Assembly: GCF_964355755.1 (NCBI RefSeq)
Contig: NC_092678.1
Span: 20,618,922-20,682,921 of the forward strand
Direction: 5' to 3'
Source of the DNA: Antedon mediterranea
Lineage: Eukaryota; Echinodermata; Crinoidea; Comatulida; Antedonidae
Length of the DNA: 64,000 nt
Shown: positions 10,001 through 20,694 of the stretch, in pieces
Layout of the letters: the number at the start of each line of letters is the position of its first letter
Numbering within the stretch: the stretch's first letter is position 1
The notes under the pieces: generated by a model
Told to the model about the DNA's origin: nothing
The model's input: the letters and a program-made list of their open reading frames with translations, nothing else
Database searches by the model: none
Position numbers and translations under genes: made by a program

Positions 10001-13000
10001 TTTAGGAAGTAGATCAGCTCTCTTGCAATTCTTTATAATAGAAAATAATAAAGGTAATGCATTATAAATGATTTCTTTTCCTCATAGGAAAAAAAATAAT
10101 GCTTCCTTGTCGTGCTGTTATACTATTTAGATCAGAACATACCAATATTCCAATATGTATTATTCCAATTTATATTCCAATATATATTCCAATAACAAAA
10201 ACCTAACACACACACCCACACACACACAAGGAATCTTACCGTGGCAGTTGAGTCGGTAACTCCGTTTCCTGTCAGAGTCCAATTAAAAGGATCTGTAGAC
10301 AAATCGAACTGAAAAAGAAATTTACTGCATTATTAGTATTATTACATCCAACGGATATTTAGTTATTTTTGAAATTGTACTAAGTAATACAAATTGGTGT
10401 CGGAAACGTATACCCGAGATTCACATAAATTAAAACAAAACATAAAAAACTTGAAAATCCCGTTAGAGGAATTGGCAATGCTCGTGACGTCACGATGAAA
10501 GACCGTGCCTATAGACTAGTCGCCATTGCACCGAAACCACTGTAGCATTCACACCTACTGTTTAACTGTTCGTCAGTAATATAAAAGGCCGATGTTCCGG
10601 TAATTGTTATATAAGTACTCGATAAAGATTTAGAATAATAGCAACACGATGAAATCAAAATTTCAATATTGTTCTTTTCAGGTTATATACCTCCATGTTT
10701 TCAGCTGTAATGGTGACACTGAAGCCGGATCCAGATTTCAAACCGTAAGCTGTATAAACCATAAGGTCCGTTTTCACTTCATCCCCACTTCCATAGTATG
10801 TTTTCGAATCCTCTACGTTTGCGCTAGCATCCATATCGAGAGCTAAACCAGAAACAATACAGTAAAATATTATTAGTAGTAGTATTATTATTTTGTATTG
10901 TAGCAAATATAACTTTTCTTTCGTGTGGTGTCTCTATTAAAACTATGTTACAGTAACGAAACATATATTTCTCTGAAAATGAGTATTTGAGACAAAATAA
11001 ACACACACTATAAAATTTAAAAAAACGTTTATTAATGATTTTAAACTCAGTGGTTTAGAAAAAGTTGAAAATAGAACAAAGTTACACACCAAGAACGGTT
11101 ATAGAAGATGAAATTCATTTTATATTTTTTCTTTTCTATAATATATAAATATATAGAAATATCAGAACTAAATATATCCCGCAGTTGTATTGTTCATGTC
11201 TTTAAACAGTTCACACTAAACAATAAATAACATAAACATTACAGAAGAGGTCGCAAATGTGCCAACAAAAAAAAAGAAAAACATATTATTGATTAATTAG
11301 CTTTTACTTTTGTAAAATATAAGGGCTATATATTTTCGAATAAAATTTAGGGAAGTTGACAATTCAACAAGCACCTGTAATATCCAGAAAATATATAGCT
11401 CCATTAAACTCATATCAAGATTCTATTGAGTTATCCAAAAATGATAATTATTATTCTCCGCCAGGAGTAAAAAAATAGAGAAAAGGGGATCAAGAATGGT
11501 GATCAGACTTCTATTTTTGACGTACGGTCTAAAATTAGAAAAATAATGTTTAACAATTTGGTCCTGCAGAATTTGTATCTTAGTCTGGATTGTTTTTCAA
11601 ATTGTTTACCCCCATTACAACATATCTATCTGTGGCTTAAATGATCCGTCTTGTGGTTCTAGAATCTTCCACTAATATTGAAATAACGACTCGAAAGATT
11701 TTATTGAGACATTTCACCTGAAACAACATATTTTCAAGACCTGTCCGGACAAAAACCTCATCCGGTGTTGTCATACATCAATTTGTTATAATGAGTCGTA
11801 AAGTTACATATAATCACCGTTACATCAGGGAGTTGTAAAATTATTTTACAACTCCCTGATTACATTGCTACGTTAAATAGTGAAATTAATGCTTTATTTT
11901 AGTGATTCATTGAAGACAAAATAACTGCGGTTAAGCTATAACGTTCCAGGCTCACTCACTCCATGGTTCTGGTGGTAGGATGAGTCTTCTCGGATATAAA
12001 CCGTAGGTAAATGTACAAATACATCAATACCACTGATCATTAACTGGGCCCTCTGGGAGACCAGTCTTTGACTGAAGGATAAATAAATGATAACAAACAA
12101 AATAGAAAGTTTTAATTTCATGCAATAATAATAATAGAATAATTACTTTTGAAAAAATATGTCTCGAATCCCGTAGCATTTAGTCTACTATCAAAACTTT
12201 CTTCGGATAATATTCCCGTTATTCTATTAACTCGATATAAAATCCCATTGGTATGATCCGGACTGTACAGATAGTTACCATAAATGTTAATACCAGAGAG
12301 CGTAACTTGACCTATGATCGTTCTTATGCCAGTTCCATCAAGGTTAGCTTCCTCAACCACTTTATCTCTAAAATCATACCAATACATCTTTCCATCTTTA
12401 AAAAGAATGTATGGAATCAATTGTTAAATTTAATTACTTGACTGGAGGATATGCTTATTGTTATGTTTACTTTCATACTGCAGTAGAATAGAAAAGTGTT
12501 GGCTTACCGGGAACTGCTAAAACAAGTCGGCTTGTGCTTATATGTCCAGTTGTTACTATGGCCGTTCTTGTGCTCAAGTCATTTAACTTTGCTCGCTCTA
12601 TTTTTTGTGGTATCCTGTCAATCCAGTACAGGTATCTAAGTATAAGGGTGCGGTTAAACCTTTGTTACAGTTAACATAATACGAGTGTAATTCAAAATAG
12701 GCCTAAGAAGACAGGATACATTTTGAGAAATCGACGTTTCGAGAATGTAATTGCTACTATTTTTTATCTTTAAAAACTAAACATTGATTTATCAACATGC
12801 TTCTCTACAAACATTGCAATAGCACTGCGACTCATTGTGAAAGCATTGGTGTAACAAATCTGTATATAGTATTCACATTAAAGTCAAACCACAATGCCAC
12901 ACAATACATACTAAAACACTTCAACAATAACATCCTAACATCAATAAAGCTTTTGCTAAATCTCCTGCATAGGCCTACAGAAATTACCTCTGATGCATAC

Positions 13001-16000
13001 TAATTGATATTGTCTTTTGATATAAATTATCTTTATTATTATTAATTACACAACCAATGTAGTTAGTGGATTGAACATAATTTAGTTCTTTACCACACAA
13101 AATATTTATTTGAATTATTTTTCTAGTCTTAACCAAAATCATGACTTAATCGTTTATATTTAGCTTTTAATAGTAGCCTATAGCGATAGAGATATACCCG
13201 TTAGTTTTGTCTAGTTCAACTCCACGTGGATTGACCAAGTCTGTGTCAATCAGAATCGTTCTGTTCGTTCTGTCAAGATTTATTACTTCAATATTTCCAT
13301 TCAGAACTGATGTCCAGTAAAGTTTATTTCCAGGTACATCAACGGCTAAACCAACCAAATCTATTCACAAACAAATATCATTCGATTCAATTCAAAGACA
13401 ATAAGTAACGAAAACAATAATTGACAAGTTGAGATAAGGACGAGGGGACTAGGATCGCAAAAAAAGAGATGAAAATCTTGTGGCGAGACTGACTGCAAGA
13501 TAAATATGGAAAAAATAGATAAAAAAACAAACAAATAAAGATAATAACAATAGTTAATAATATAAAAAATTAAGTAAAATTGATGAGCAGACAAATGTCT
13601 TAAAGCTCAGGTTCAGGCATGAATTTTAAATATAATATTTGGTTAATTGTACATAAATCAAATATTTGTAACAGAAATCAAGACGAAAAAACATGACTTT
13701 CCCTTCATATGGTCAAATACAACATTACAAAACCAGCAAGACTTTTTTCAGTAGTTAGGTAGTTAACCTAATGTAATAACATGTCTGGTGATTCTCTAGA
13801 TGGTGAAAAAAGATGGTAGATATACGGTGGAGAATTTTTGCTATAGCATGAAAATAAAAATCTGAAGTTGAATAAAAATATCATTATTTTCAACAAGCTC
13901 GTGTAACACAAATAAAATCCCAAAAATTATGAAACATAGGGGAAACTATAGATCGATAATTATTGGAATGTATTGGCCTTTAATACAGAGAGAAAAAAAA
14001 AACAAATGATGAAAGAATTAGATGCATGGATATGGGGTTTCCAAGTGGCTGATGTCAATGGTAACTCAAAAGGAGTTTAACAGATGGCAGTCTCAAGATT
14101 GCAAATAAGGTTTTAAAATACGGGGTTCCAAATAGAATGCATATTGTAATTATACTCAGCGAGGTTATTTGCTGTTTAGTTGTGCTGCTGCAGTTACGAA
14201 AAAAAGTACATTCATGAATAGTAAAGATTTAAACTAAGCATTTCTTTTAGAAATACATCTTACAGTCTGGATGTAAATACAACAACTCCTCGTGATTTTT
14301 AGTGACAAGTGAATAGCGTTGAATGGTAGCTGGGGATCTTTCAGTCCAGTATATTGTTGAGGTATTGACATCATAAACAATTACCAATGGCATGATTACT
14401 TGAGCTTCCGGCGGAATTGGTATTTTCGTAAAACTTAAACTGGTGTCACGAAAACTTATGTTTGACATGTAGATGCCTGGAGGATTCATGTTGGCCACAA
14501 ACACAATCGAACCTGTGAAAATATAACATTTCAAATTCAAAATTATTTTCCTCTTATAAAATTATAACAATAAAAGTAATGGAAGGAGCTAGCTAGACAA
14601 AAGTAAAATACTTTCCGAGTCCAGCCCCTATAACATAATAATAGTTCAGTATTGTAATACAACACACATTTATAAAATAATAATTATAAAATAAATATAA
14701 ATGATCATTATTATTTTCTTGCTAAGTTTTTTATACGATACTACCAAGCCAAACATCTATTTAAATGATTTTAATTAAATGCAGTTCCACAGTTCGTCAG
14801 TTTAACCATGGACCTAATTTATAGGTCCATGGTTTAACGATTCCTATTGGCTGTTGAAATTGAGAATTTATTTTAAAGCCTAAAACAATACCCGCTGGAG
14901 ATTGGAACTACTAGATTAACGCTTGACTATTGGCTTCTTTGGTGAGCTTTATTTTGGCCTTTGTCTTTCTATACCCTCTTTCTCTTCTAAAATGAAACAT
15001 TGATCTGTCTAAACTATACAGAACAAGCACACAAGTTTTCTGATTTTTTTACTTTCGATGCTGTAATATTACTTTTTATATAACACCTAAATAAATTCCT
15101 GTCATTTGATTGGACGATTTTGGGTCACATGGCGTGAAATACTACGCACTATTAAACGATCGTTTAATAGCACTTTTTTCGTGTACGTACGAAAAAATGA
15201 TTTTTTTTTGGAAAAAATTTGTTTATACTATTGCCTTTGAAAAATACAACAGCGCTACCTATTTTGTACTTTCGTTGCGAAAGTTTTAGTTATGACTGGT
15301 TTCGCGATTGAATTATATTTTTGGGGAGATATATATGTAATAATTTAGGTCAAAAAGGCATTTAAATTAGCTTGAGATGAATTCCAGTTGCCTGTCAAAG
15401 TTTTGTATTGCTTTCAGCCTAACTAGGCCTAATAGGCCTACTAGTAGGCATATTAGTATAGGCTAGGCCTAGGCGTTTTAGCCTTGCTAGGCCTAGAATG
15501 GTTGGTCGTTTGTTGACATAATTATTAAAAACCAAATGTTACTGTATCAATGTGAATCAAATGTAGGCCTTGGCTAGGAATACCTTTTATTTAATTCAAA
15601 TGACATTTATATGTTATATATAAACAAAATGAATGTTTTATATTCGTGTACAAATAATGCAATTTGGTGAATGATGATAACCTTTCATCATTCACCTCAT
15701 GTCATTATTTGTACCATTACACTCATAAAGATTAATTATTTGTATAATGAATTGATATGATATAGGCCTACTGTGAATTTAGAGATATGATATACCATCT
15801 AATTTAAATACCAGATCAATTAAATTTATTCGTATATCATAAGCAAGCTAGCAAGTTTGTTTGTTTGTTTGTTTGTTTTATCTTTATACTGGGTAACCTC
15901 TTCAGTCAAAGACTGATCTCCCAGAGGGCCCAGTTGGTGATCAGTGGCTGTAATGTACTAATACACCGGGGTAACCCCCTACTCGTCTCGAAAGATGTAC

Positions 16001-19000
16001 TAGGTTCTTTAAAGTGCACACGAGCAAGTTGTGTACACTGCACCTACGGTTTATAGTCCTTATCCGAGAAGACTTGTTGCTTTAGTTAACGCTGATAATG
16101 GTTAATGTCCTCACCGAAACATGTCTGTTAATTAAGTTAAAAGTTATCTTATTTTTTATTTCAAACCGTCATTTTGGTAATTTAATTTCTTAAGTACAAA
16201 TAGAAGAAGGACTGCCGTTTTAATGACATATGAGACGGAGAAATTACCGAAAATACATTTATATATACATATATTATTATAAGTATAATTAAGTTACCAA
16301 TTCCCAATTTTATCTACAATAATTAGCAGTGTTAGTGCGTTTTAAGATAAACTAATTACTGTAATTGTGGATTTCTTTTGTGTTCTAAGTCCTTCCATGT
16401 TTTACCACCTCTAGCGTTTTTTTGGTTCCATAGTTACATATTGTTCGAAGTAATGAAAGTAAACTATTGTTATTGCTTCATTACCTCTAGGGATCAAATA
16501 ATTTTTAATGAATTAGTAAAATTAAATGAAATAAAGAATAAAGATAGAAAGATACGAATAGAAAGACGTACATTTACTGTGATAATAACTTTAAAATAAA
16601 ATGTAAGGATAAAAATAATTTAAGTTTTGTCACAATCATGAAACCATTTTCAAGATCAAATAAGTGAATAAAACAAAGTAAAGCTCTGTCTATCAAACTA
16701 GTTTGACAAAAAATGTGATATTTCCAAATGTGGTAGTGATATCCCTAAATATGGTTGTGATACGACATCATCACGACCATATATGGGCACATCACATTTT
16801 TTGTAACATAAAGTTTGATAGTGTAGACAAGTCTTTTTTGGAAATACCAAACGTGAACTTCCTTAGCCTACACCCTTTTGTGGTTTTTATTTTTTATCTT
16901 ACTGTTATTTGGGAAATAATTCAAAATGCTCTTTTTTTGAGAATTGGAATTCAAATTTCAATGTTTTTTCTAGCAGCCACCTACAATGCAGAACATTATG
17001 TGAACTTGTTTAGACAGAACATTTAATTTTTTTTTTATTATTGTTTCACTGTGAAATTGGGAATACATACGAACAAGTTGCAGAGAGAACACTGGATATG
17101 CCTAAATATGAGAACTACATTTTTTTAAACTTAATTTGGAACCTATATTAAAACGCAACCAATTTTTTATTTGTATTTTTATGATATATTCTTTTGTTCA
17201 TTAAAACATAATTTTTAATCCTAATTTTCCTTGGTTCATTTTTTTATTCATATAGTACCTTAAATGGGCACCAATTTAATAATAAACCTTAAACAGAGAT
17301 AAATACGTACTTTATTTTATTTTTTTTTTTATTTCATTTCAACACATACATAATACAACATTAATATATATATTTCATTTCAAAAGACATTTATTTTCCT
17401 CCATAGCAATACAATACAAAATAATAAACAGAAATGGTAAGGTATATTAAAAATGAAAAAGATGATTGTTGGATATACAAAAGAAAGTGAATTAAAGAAA
17501 ATTGGCTATGGAAGAAAGCATAATCCCGAGAAGATGAGGAAATCTTGTGCTGGGTATGCCTATGCAAATAAAATGGATAATAAAATAAGAGTGGAAATTA
17601 AGAGAAACAAACAAGACAAAAAAAATAATAAAATAAATAAATAAATAAATCTAAAAAAAAATAGATCAATCAAATTGTAGAATCAGAAAATAAAACTCAA
17701 AAACCACAGTAGATCAATGTTCAGCAGCATAAATCAAATTGTGACATTCGATCGTTGTCTTTTTAATAGTTTGACATTAGGTGTTATTTTAATTTAATGG
17801 AAAATAAAGAAATTGAAACAGCATTTGTAATTGGGGGTGGTAAACTGTTCATCATTGATGGACCGGAGTATCTAATACTGTTTTGAAAATAATTGGTGTT
17901 GTGGATAGGTATGTGTATATCAGTTCTAGAACGTGTAGGGTAATTGTGAATAGAACAATTCGGAATAAACATATTGTTTAAATGATTTGGAGAAGTGAAA
18001 TGCAGGGCAGGAAGTTTATATCAATGAGTTTGAGGAGATTAAGTCTGGAAAATAAATGGGAAGAATGGGACCGCGGTGGAGCACCAGATATAATCCTGAT
18101 AGCCTTCTTTTGAATAATTTGCAGTTTACTGAGGTTGGATACGTAAGTATTGGCCCAGACAATGTTACAGTAGCTCAAAAGCAACGTAACTATTAAAACG
18201 ATATAATACTCTCTCAAAAATAAGAGAGTAATGAAATTAAAAAAAAAAATAATGTATCGCAAAAGTACACTTTATAATAATCATTTTGTTAATAATATGG
18301 TTGCCTTGTATTTTTGGTAAATGTGAAATAAATGATTATAATTGAGTAATTGTTTTTTTGATTAACTAATTATGTACCACTTTGTAATTTAAAATTAAAA
18401 TGTTTGCATCACTGTATGTTTTTCCAAAACCAAAACATATACTTTCTTTGGTGATAATTAAGTTATTGTTGATTTTCGATACATATATTGTTTTACATTT
18501 TCCCAAATTTTCTTTACCAGATCACATTCAAAGAACATATGTAGCAGTGTTTCCTGCTTTTCCTTGCAAAAACTACACATTGGTGAATCGACCTTTGACA
18601 TCTTAAAGAGCATTGTATTTGTATAAATTATACGATGAATAAATTAAAATTGAACATTTTTTAGCTTGGTGTCATTTGTACAGGCGTCATGTAAATTTGA
18701 CAAAAGGTTTTTCCAATCAAGTTTGTTGTCAAACTTCTTTTCTCATTTGGATTCAATTCCAATTGGCTCTTCAACATTTTTTAATGTAATGTGTTTATAG
18801 ATATAATGACAATTTCTCGTTTTAACAGAAATAAATGTCTGTAATTTGGATTCAACTTCATTAGTTGTGTTTTCACCTTGTTCAATTAATTTCTGTTTCC
18901 AGAGCTTTGGAATTGAATTTACAATCTGGTGATATAATAAGAAGTCTGGTTTAAAATTATATTTTTGGTTAAATTCGTCTAGTTCTAATATTTTCCCTTC

Positions 19001-19534
19001 TTTGTTCACGATATCTTTTACATAGTTTACATTTTTAACCAACCAATTTTTTTCAACTTTAAATTCTCTTTTATCAAAACATGAGTTGTTCCATAAAGAT
19101 TGATTTAAGATGTCCTCTATCGTATACGGTTCTACAAAATTGTATTCACTCCACGCAGAGAGTATATCTTTATAGAACCTTTCAAATTGTTTAAATATTT
19201 TTGAAGATTTAGAAAAGTTGGATTCGAAAACAATATTTCCTCCAACCTCTTTAATCTTACTTTTTAAAAACACTTTCCACTTGGATTGATTTCCATCAAG
19301 ATATCTTTTCACCCAACATGATTTGAGAGATGTACAGTAACTCTTAATATGGGGAATTTTTAACCCTCTTTCGTCAAAATTGTTAAGCATGACTTTTCTT
19401 TTGACTTTATCGGGTTTTTCCGTTCCATATAAATTTAAATAAAATAAGATAAATACGTACTTACCGATTGCATAAGACGTCATAAGCGTCGCAAACGTGA
19501 TTATAAACGTAGGATCCATCTTCATCATACTCAT
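4069..19534 (-). CDS. Predicted secreted mosaic protein: YWTD propeller, beta-sandwich region, C-type lectin, Asp-box C-terminus (17 exons)
   Basis: My spliced model, 5' to 3' on the minus strand: 19534-19465, 14512-14264, 13360-13198, 12635-12508, 12395-12147, 10842-10691, 10308-10240, 9915-9801, 8980-8305, 7911-7722, 7361-7157, 6927-6716, 6501-6288, 5724-5524, 5141-4989, 4764-4561, 4127-4069. Every junction is GT-AG, every phase matches, and the total is 3309 nt (1102 residues plus stop). Domains: signal peptide about 1-22; LDL-receptor class B (YWTD) repeats 24-286; beta-sandwich-like region 287-755; C-type lectin domain 756-897; Cys-rich segment 898-964; C-terminal region with the Asp-box-type motif SKDHGVTW. 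A secreted or matrix lectin that binds ligand through propeller and lectin domains is inferred. I do not recognise a named family with this order. The weakest joins are exon 1 to 2 (across a LINE-filled intron) and exon 5 to 6. An alternative start at 10906 would split off the lectin part as its own gene. Confidence 0.7.
4561..4764 (-). other. Exon 16: Asp-box (BNR-like) module of the mosaic protein
   Basis: Acceptor CATTAG at the upper end and donor GTAAGTTT at the lower end; phase 1 to phase 1. The peptide includes HIYGIHMDMRSYMRSKDHG followed by VTWEFISKDDW. The S-x-D-x-G-x-T-W pattern is the Asp box found in sialidase, sortilin and other BNR-repeat propellers. Only one such motif is present, so a full propeller is not supported. 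Confidence 0.6.
6288..6927 (-). other. Exons 12-13: C-type lectin domain of the mosaic protein
   Basis: The two exons encode the classical order: C..GY.PYKETCYQVFN, WDAAMAACEADNAQLVMIED, YWIGLKD, WTDGS, WLPNRPG, EDC, then GDWDIMDC and AICEY. The four core cysteines are present. The first Ca-site tripeptide position reads L-P-N where mannose- or galactose-binding lectins have EPN or QPD. The WND site reads DWD. Calcium-dependent sugar binding may therefore be altered or lost. Exon 12 follows exon 11 in phase 1 and restores an Asp codon. Confidence 0.85.
9175..9275. repeat. GGTC-rich dispersed repeat, copy 2 (inverted)
   Basis: TCGGTTGGTCGGTCGGTCGG followed by ACCGGTAAACACTAACTTGAG is the reverse complement of the repeat at about 3826-3895. 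It lies in intron 8 of the mosaic lectin gene. Confidence 0.55.
10207..10230. repeat. CA microsatellite
   Basis: An (AC)n run with two interruptions, ending 10 bases before the donor of exon 7 of the mosaic lectin gene. Confidence 0.8.
11824..11860. repeat. Perfect 17-bp inverted repeat (hairpin, 3-base loop)
   Basis: ATCAGGGAGTTGTAAAA, loop TTA, then the exact reverse complement TTTTACAACTCCCTGAT. No tandem partner or gene end is close by, and a terminator role is not expected in an animal intron. Confidence 0.85.
11940..12085 (-). repeat. Dispersed repeat C, copy 1
   Basis: In reverse complement it contains CAGTCAAAGACTGGTCTCCC, then AGAGGGCCCAGTT, and later CCTACGGTTTATATCCGAG. The same order occurs on the plus strand at 15895-16072. 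The copy here is shorter in the middle. The small reading frame here (SQRLVSQRAQLMISG) is a translation of the repeat. Confidence 0.65.
12147..14512 (-). other. Exons 2-5: LDL-receptor class B (YWTD) propeller
   Basis: Four exons encode successive YWTD-type blades: STIYWTERSPATIQRYSL, NKLYWTSVLNGNIEVINLD, YLYWIDRIPQKIERAKLND, and GKMYWYDFRDKVVEEANLDG. The Val/Leu-Asn-Leu-Asp-Gly spacing is usual for LRP, nidogen and EGF-precursor propellers. The total of about 263 residues matches one six-bladed propeller. The chain starts SIVFVANMNPPGIYM, like the first strand of LRP propellers. The EGF module that normally closes the propeller in LRPs is missing here. Confidence 0.85.
14800..14837. repeat. 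Perfect 16-bp inverted repeat (hairpin)
   Basis: GTTTAACCATGGACCT, a 6-7 base AT loop, then AGGTCCATGGTTTAAC, with no mismatch. Confidence 0.85.
15648..15712. repeat. Long imperfect hairpin
   Basis: GTACAAATAATG and GGTGAATGATGA on the left pair with TCATCATTCACC and CATTATTTGTAC on the right, around a short loop, with a small asymmetry between the two stem blocks. Confidence 0.75.
15852..15880. repeat. (TTTG)n microsatellite
   Basis: About six TTTG units directly before dispersed repeat C, as is usual for the A/T-rich tail side of a retroposon. Confidence 0.8.
15880..16075 (+). repeat. Dispersed repeat C, copy 2
   Basis: Carries CAGTCAAAGACTGATCTCCC, AGAGGGCCCAGTTGGTGATC, an ACACCGGGGTAACCCCCTAC block and the end CCTACGGTTTATAGTCC...CCGAGAAGACT. 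It is related to 11940-12085 in the opposite orientation. The type of element was not identified; a SINE or LINE 3' end is possible. Confidence 0.6.
16680..16835. repeat. MITE family B, copy 6
   Basis: AAGCTCTGTCTATCAAACTAG at left (a short deletion inside the terminal repeat) and TTTGATAGTGTAGACAAG at right. The core has two 21-bp units and CATCATCACGACCATATATG. Confidence 0.8.
17780..18262 (-). pseudogene. CR1/L2-type LINE reverse-transcriptase C-terminal fossil
   Basis: Read on the minus strand it shows the typical end of such ORFs: YCNIVWANTYVSNLSKLQII, QKKAIRIISGAPPRSH, HLFSRLNLLKLIDINFL, then (after a frame change) SIHNYPTRSRTDIHIPI and NSIRYSGPSMMNSLPP. This is the terminal 'Y-G-N-x-V-W ... 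NSIRY-x-GP-x-W-N-x-L-P' region. At least one frameshift and no N-terminal part: a 5'-truncated dead copy in intron 1 of the mosaic lectin gene. Confidence 0.75.
18430..19452 (-). pseudogene. L1/Tx1-type LINE ORF2 C-terminal fossil
   Basis: The minus strand encodes KPDKVKRKVMLNNFDERGLK, IPHIKSYCTSLKSCWVKRYL, then WNNSCF and, past a stop in the same frame, RIIYTNTMLFKMSKVD and PMCSFCKEKQETLLHMFFEC. The last part is the L1-clade CCHC-like Cys-x-x-Cys...His...Cys tail. The reading frame is fused at its upper end to the real signal-peptide exon at 19465-19534 only because the intron happens to be open there. 5'-truncated and interrupted by a stop. Confidence 0.75.
19465..19534 (-). other. Exon 1 of the mosaic lectin gene (signal peptide)
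   Basis: MSMMKMDPTFIITFATLMTS then YAI and a split Gly codon at the donor GTAAGTACG. A short basic start, a hydrophobic core and a small-residue end give a standard secretion signal. Three in-frame ATGs (19534, 19528, 19519) all have A at -3. The paralogous exon at 1304-1364 can start only at the position equal to the last or middle one. The frame stays open upstream to an ATG at 19618, which I regard as 5' UTR. Confidence 0.65.
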
Positions 19535-20544
19535 AATCCTGGCAACAGTTTTCCAAAAATAAGGAAGGTACCGGTAACAGTAATCAAATACAATTACCGA
19601 AAATATCATAAACCACATTTTTCTTTACTCAAAAAGATATCCAATATTAATTTATAAATCATCTTAAATACCTATAACATAAAAATATTTGTATGTTAGA
19701 ACAGTAAATAAAACAACATTTATTAAAATGTGTTTAATTGAACACATTTTTATTATACTGTACCTGATTAGTAGGAGGTTATCAGGAACATACGTATAAG
19801 CAACAAAACAGACAATTTAGTGACGAGTTTAAACAAAAAGCCAAGTCGGTTTGCCCGGTGAATTTATTCACGACAATCGTGAGTGTGTGGGCTGCGCATC
19901 TGTATAAATATTTCTTTCTTTTTCTACTGTTCCGTGAGTTTCTCCATTCTCAACCAATCAGAGCTCTTGAAATTCTTTGTCATAATGTATTCAGAACACC
20001 AAGCAATTCGGCCTGCAGACAGTTTTTTTGCAGTATAGAAACGTAGTGTAAATTGTAATGTCACTAACGTTTCTATTTATTTAATTTGTTAGTTGGAAAA
20101 ATAGACCCTAAAAAAATAGCATTGTCTGCACTGTAAGTATAGACCTAAAAATTCCTACAATTTCTGGACGATAACTGGTGATGCTATCGTGCAAACAACA
20201 ACAAACACATTTCCCAAGTAAAAAAAATATTTTACATGCCATAGAAATTTAGCCTGGCAGCTAGTACAAAAGCTTTGGCGGTGGCCACAATGCCAAAATC
20301 TCTCACACACTGGGCATTAGTTTGAGTTTTTTTTCTGAAGATACTGATAAACAAAGAAATTAGCGCCTTCAAACGGTTTATACCCAATTCAATTTTGTAG
20401 AAGTCTGATCGATATTTATACTTTTTACCAATGTTCAATTAGTAACATTATAATTCATGATTGTAAGAAGGCGATTTTTTTTTAATGTGATGGTGAGAAA
20501 TATATTTCCATTTTCTAAAATAATTAAACATCGTGAGCATGTCT

Positions 20545-20692
20545 TGTATCAAGGCAATCTAAAAATAGGATGCTGACCTCCAATGTTTATCTGTGGCTGT
20601 GACACATTCAGTTCCACGACACCGCGTGTATTTGTTGCAGCCAGACATAAGATGTTACGAGTTCCTATCTTGGCAATGTGAGTTCATTTTCC
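20545..20692 (-). repeat. Dispersed repeat D, copy 1
   Basis: In reverse complement it reads AAGATAGGAACTCGTAACATC, TTATGTCTGGCTGCAACAAAT, GTGTCACAGCCACAGATAAAC and AGATTGCCTTGATACAAGAC. The same blocks in the same order occur at 45718-45963 on the plus strand. Partial copy also at 25090-25160. Confidence 0.65.
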
Positions 20693-20694
20693 TT

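Larger units (their letters stand above)
7157..10842 (-). other. Exons 6-11: beta-rich adhesive-type region of the mosaic protein
   Basis: These exons encode segments typical of extracellular beta-sandwiches: SGSGFSVTITAENME, VKPGAVLRVTITAEI, VYVNVGQKVHMNLIVEFP, PTIEVTLPYNF and several N-x-S/T sites (NFTT, NWTL, NSTV, NGSE). At least two stretches look like repeats of one module (xGSGFSVTITAEN and PGAVLRVTITAEI). A relation to DUF11 or cadherin-like folds is a guess from pattern only. Exon 11 (7361-7157) has an open reading frame but lacks an internal ATG. Confidence 0.65.
11000..12146. other. Intron 5 of the mosaic lectin gene, no coding segment seen
   Basis: AT-rich DNA. It holds a perfect hairpin at 11824-11860 and a dispersed repeat at about 11940-12085; nothing splice-compatible was found. 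Confidence 0.5.
14513..17780. other. Intron 1 of the mosaic lectin gene, 3' half
   Basis: No coding exon was recognised. The stretch holds a perfect hairpin (14800-14837), a 22-bp palindrome near 15150 (CTATTAAACGATCGTTTAATAG split by its centre), TAGGCCTA-rich DNA (15410-15500), an imperfect hairpin (15648-15712), dispersed repeat C and one MITE. Confidence 0.5.

Noticed and set aside
10655-10906. Open frame with its own signal-peptide-like start (MLQYKIIILLLIIFYCIVSG) as the first exon of a separate lectin gene
   Set aside because: A strong acceptor (TGTTTCTGGTTTAG) lies inside it at 10843-10844, and the phase after it matches the upstream YWTD exon. I kept it only as an alternative start.
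15865-16056. 63-codon frame with SQRLISQRAQLVISG
   Set aside because: Translation of dispersed repeat C; the same words appear in the inverted copy at 11.9-12.1 kb.
18743-19618. One 291-residue protein
   Set aside because: It is a fusion of a real exon with donor (19465-19534), its upstream leader and an L1/Tx1 LINE fossil read through the intron.
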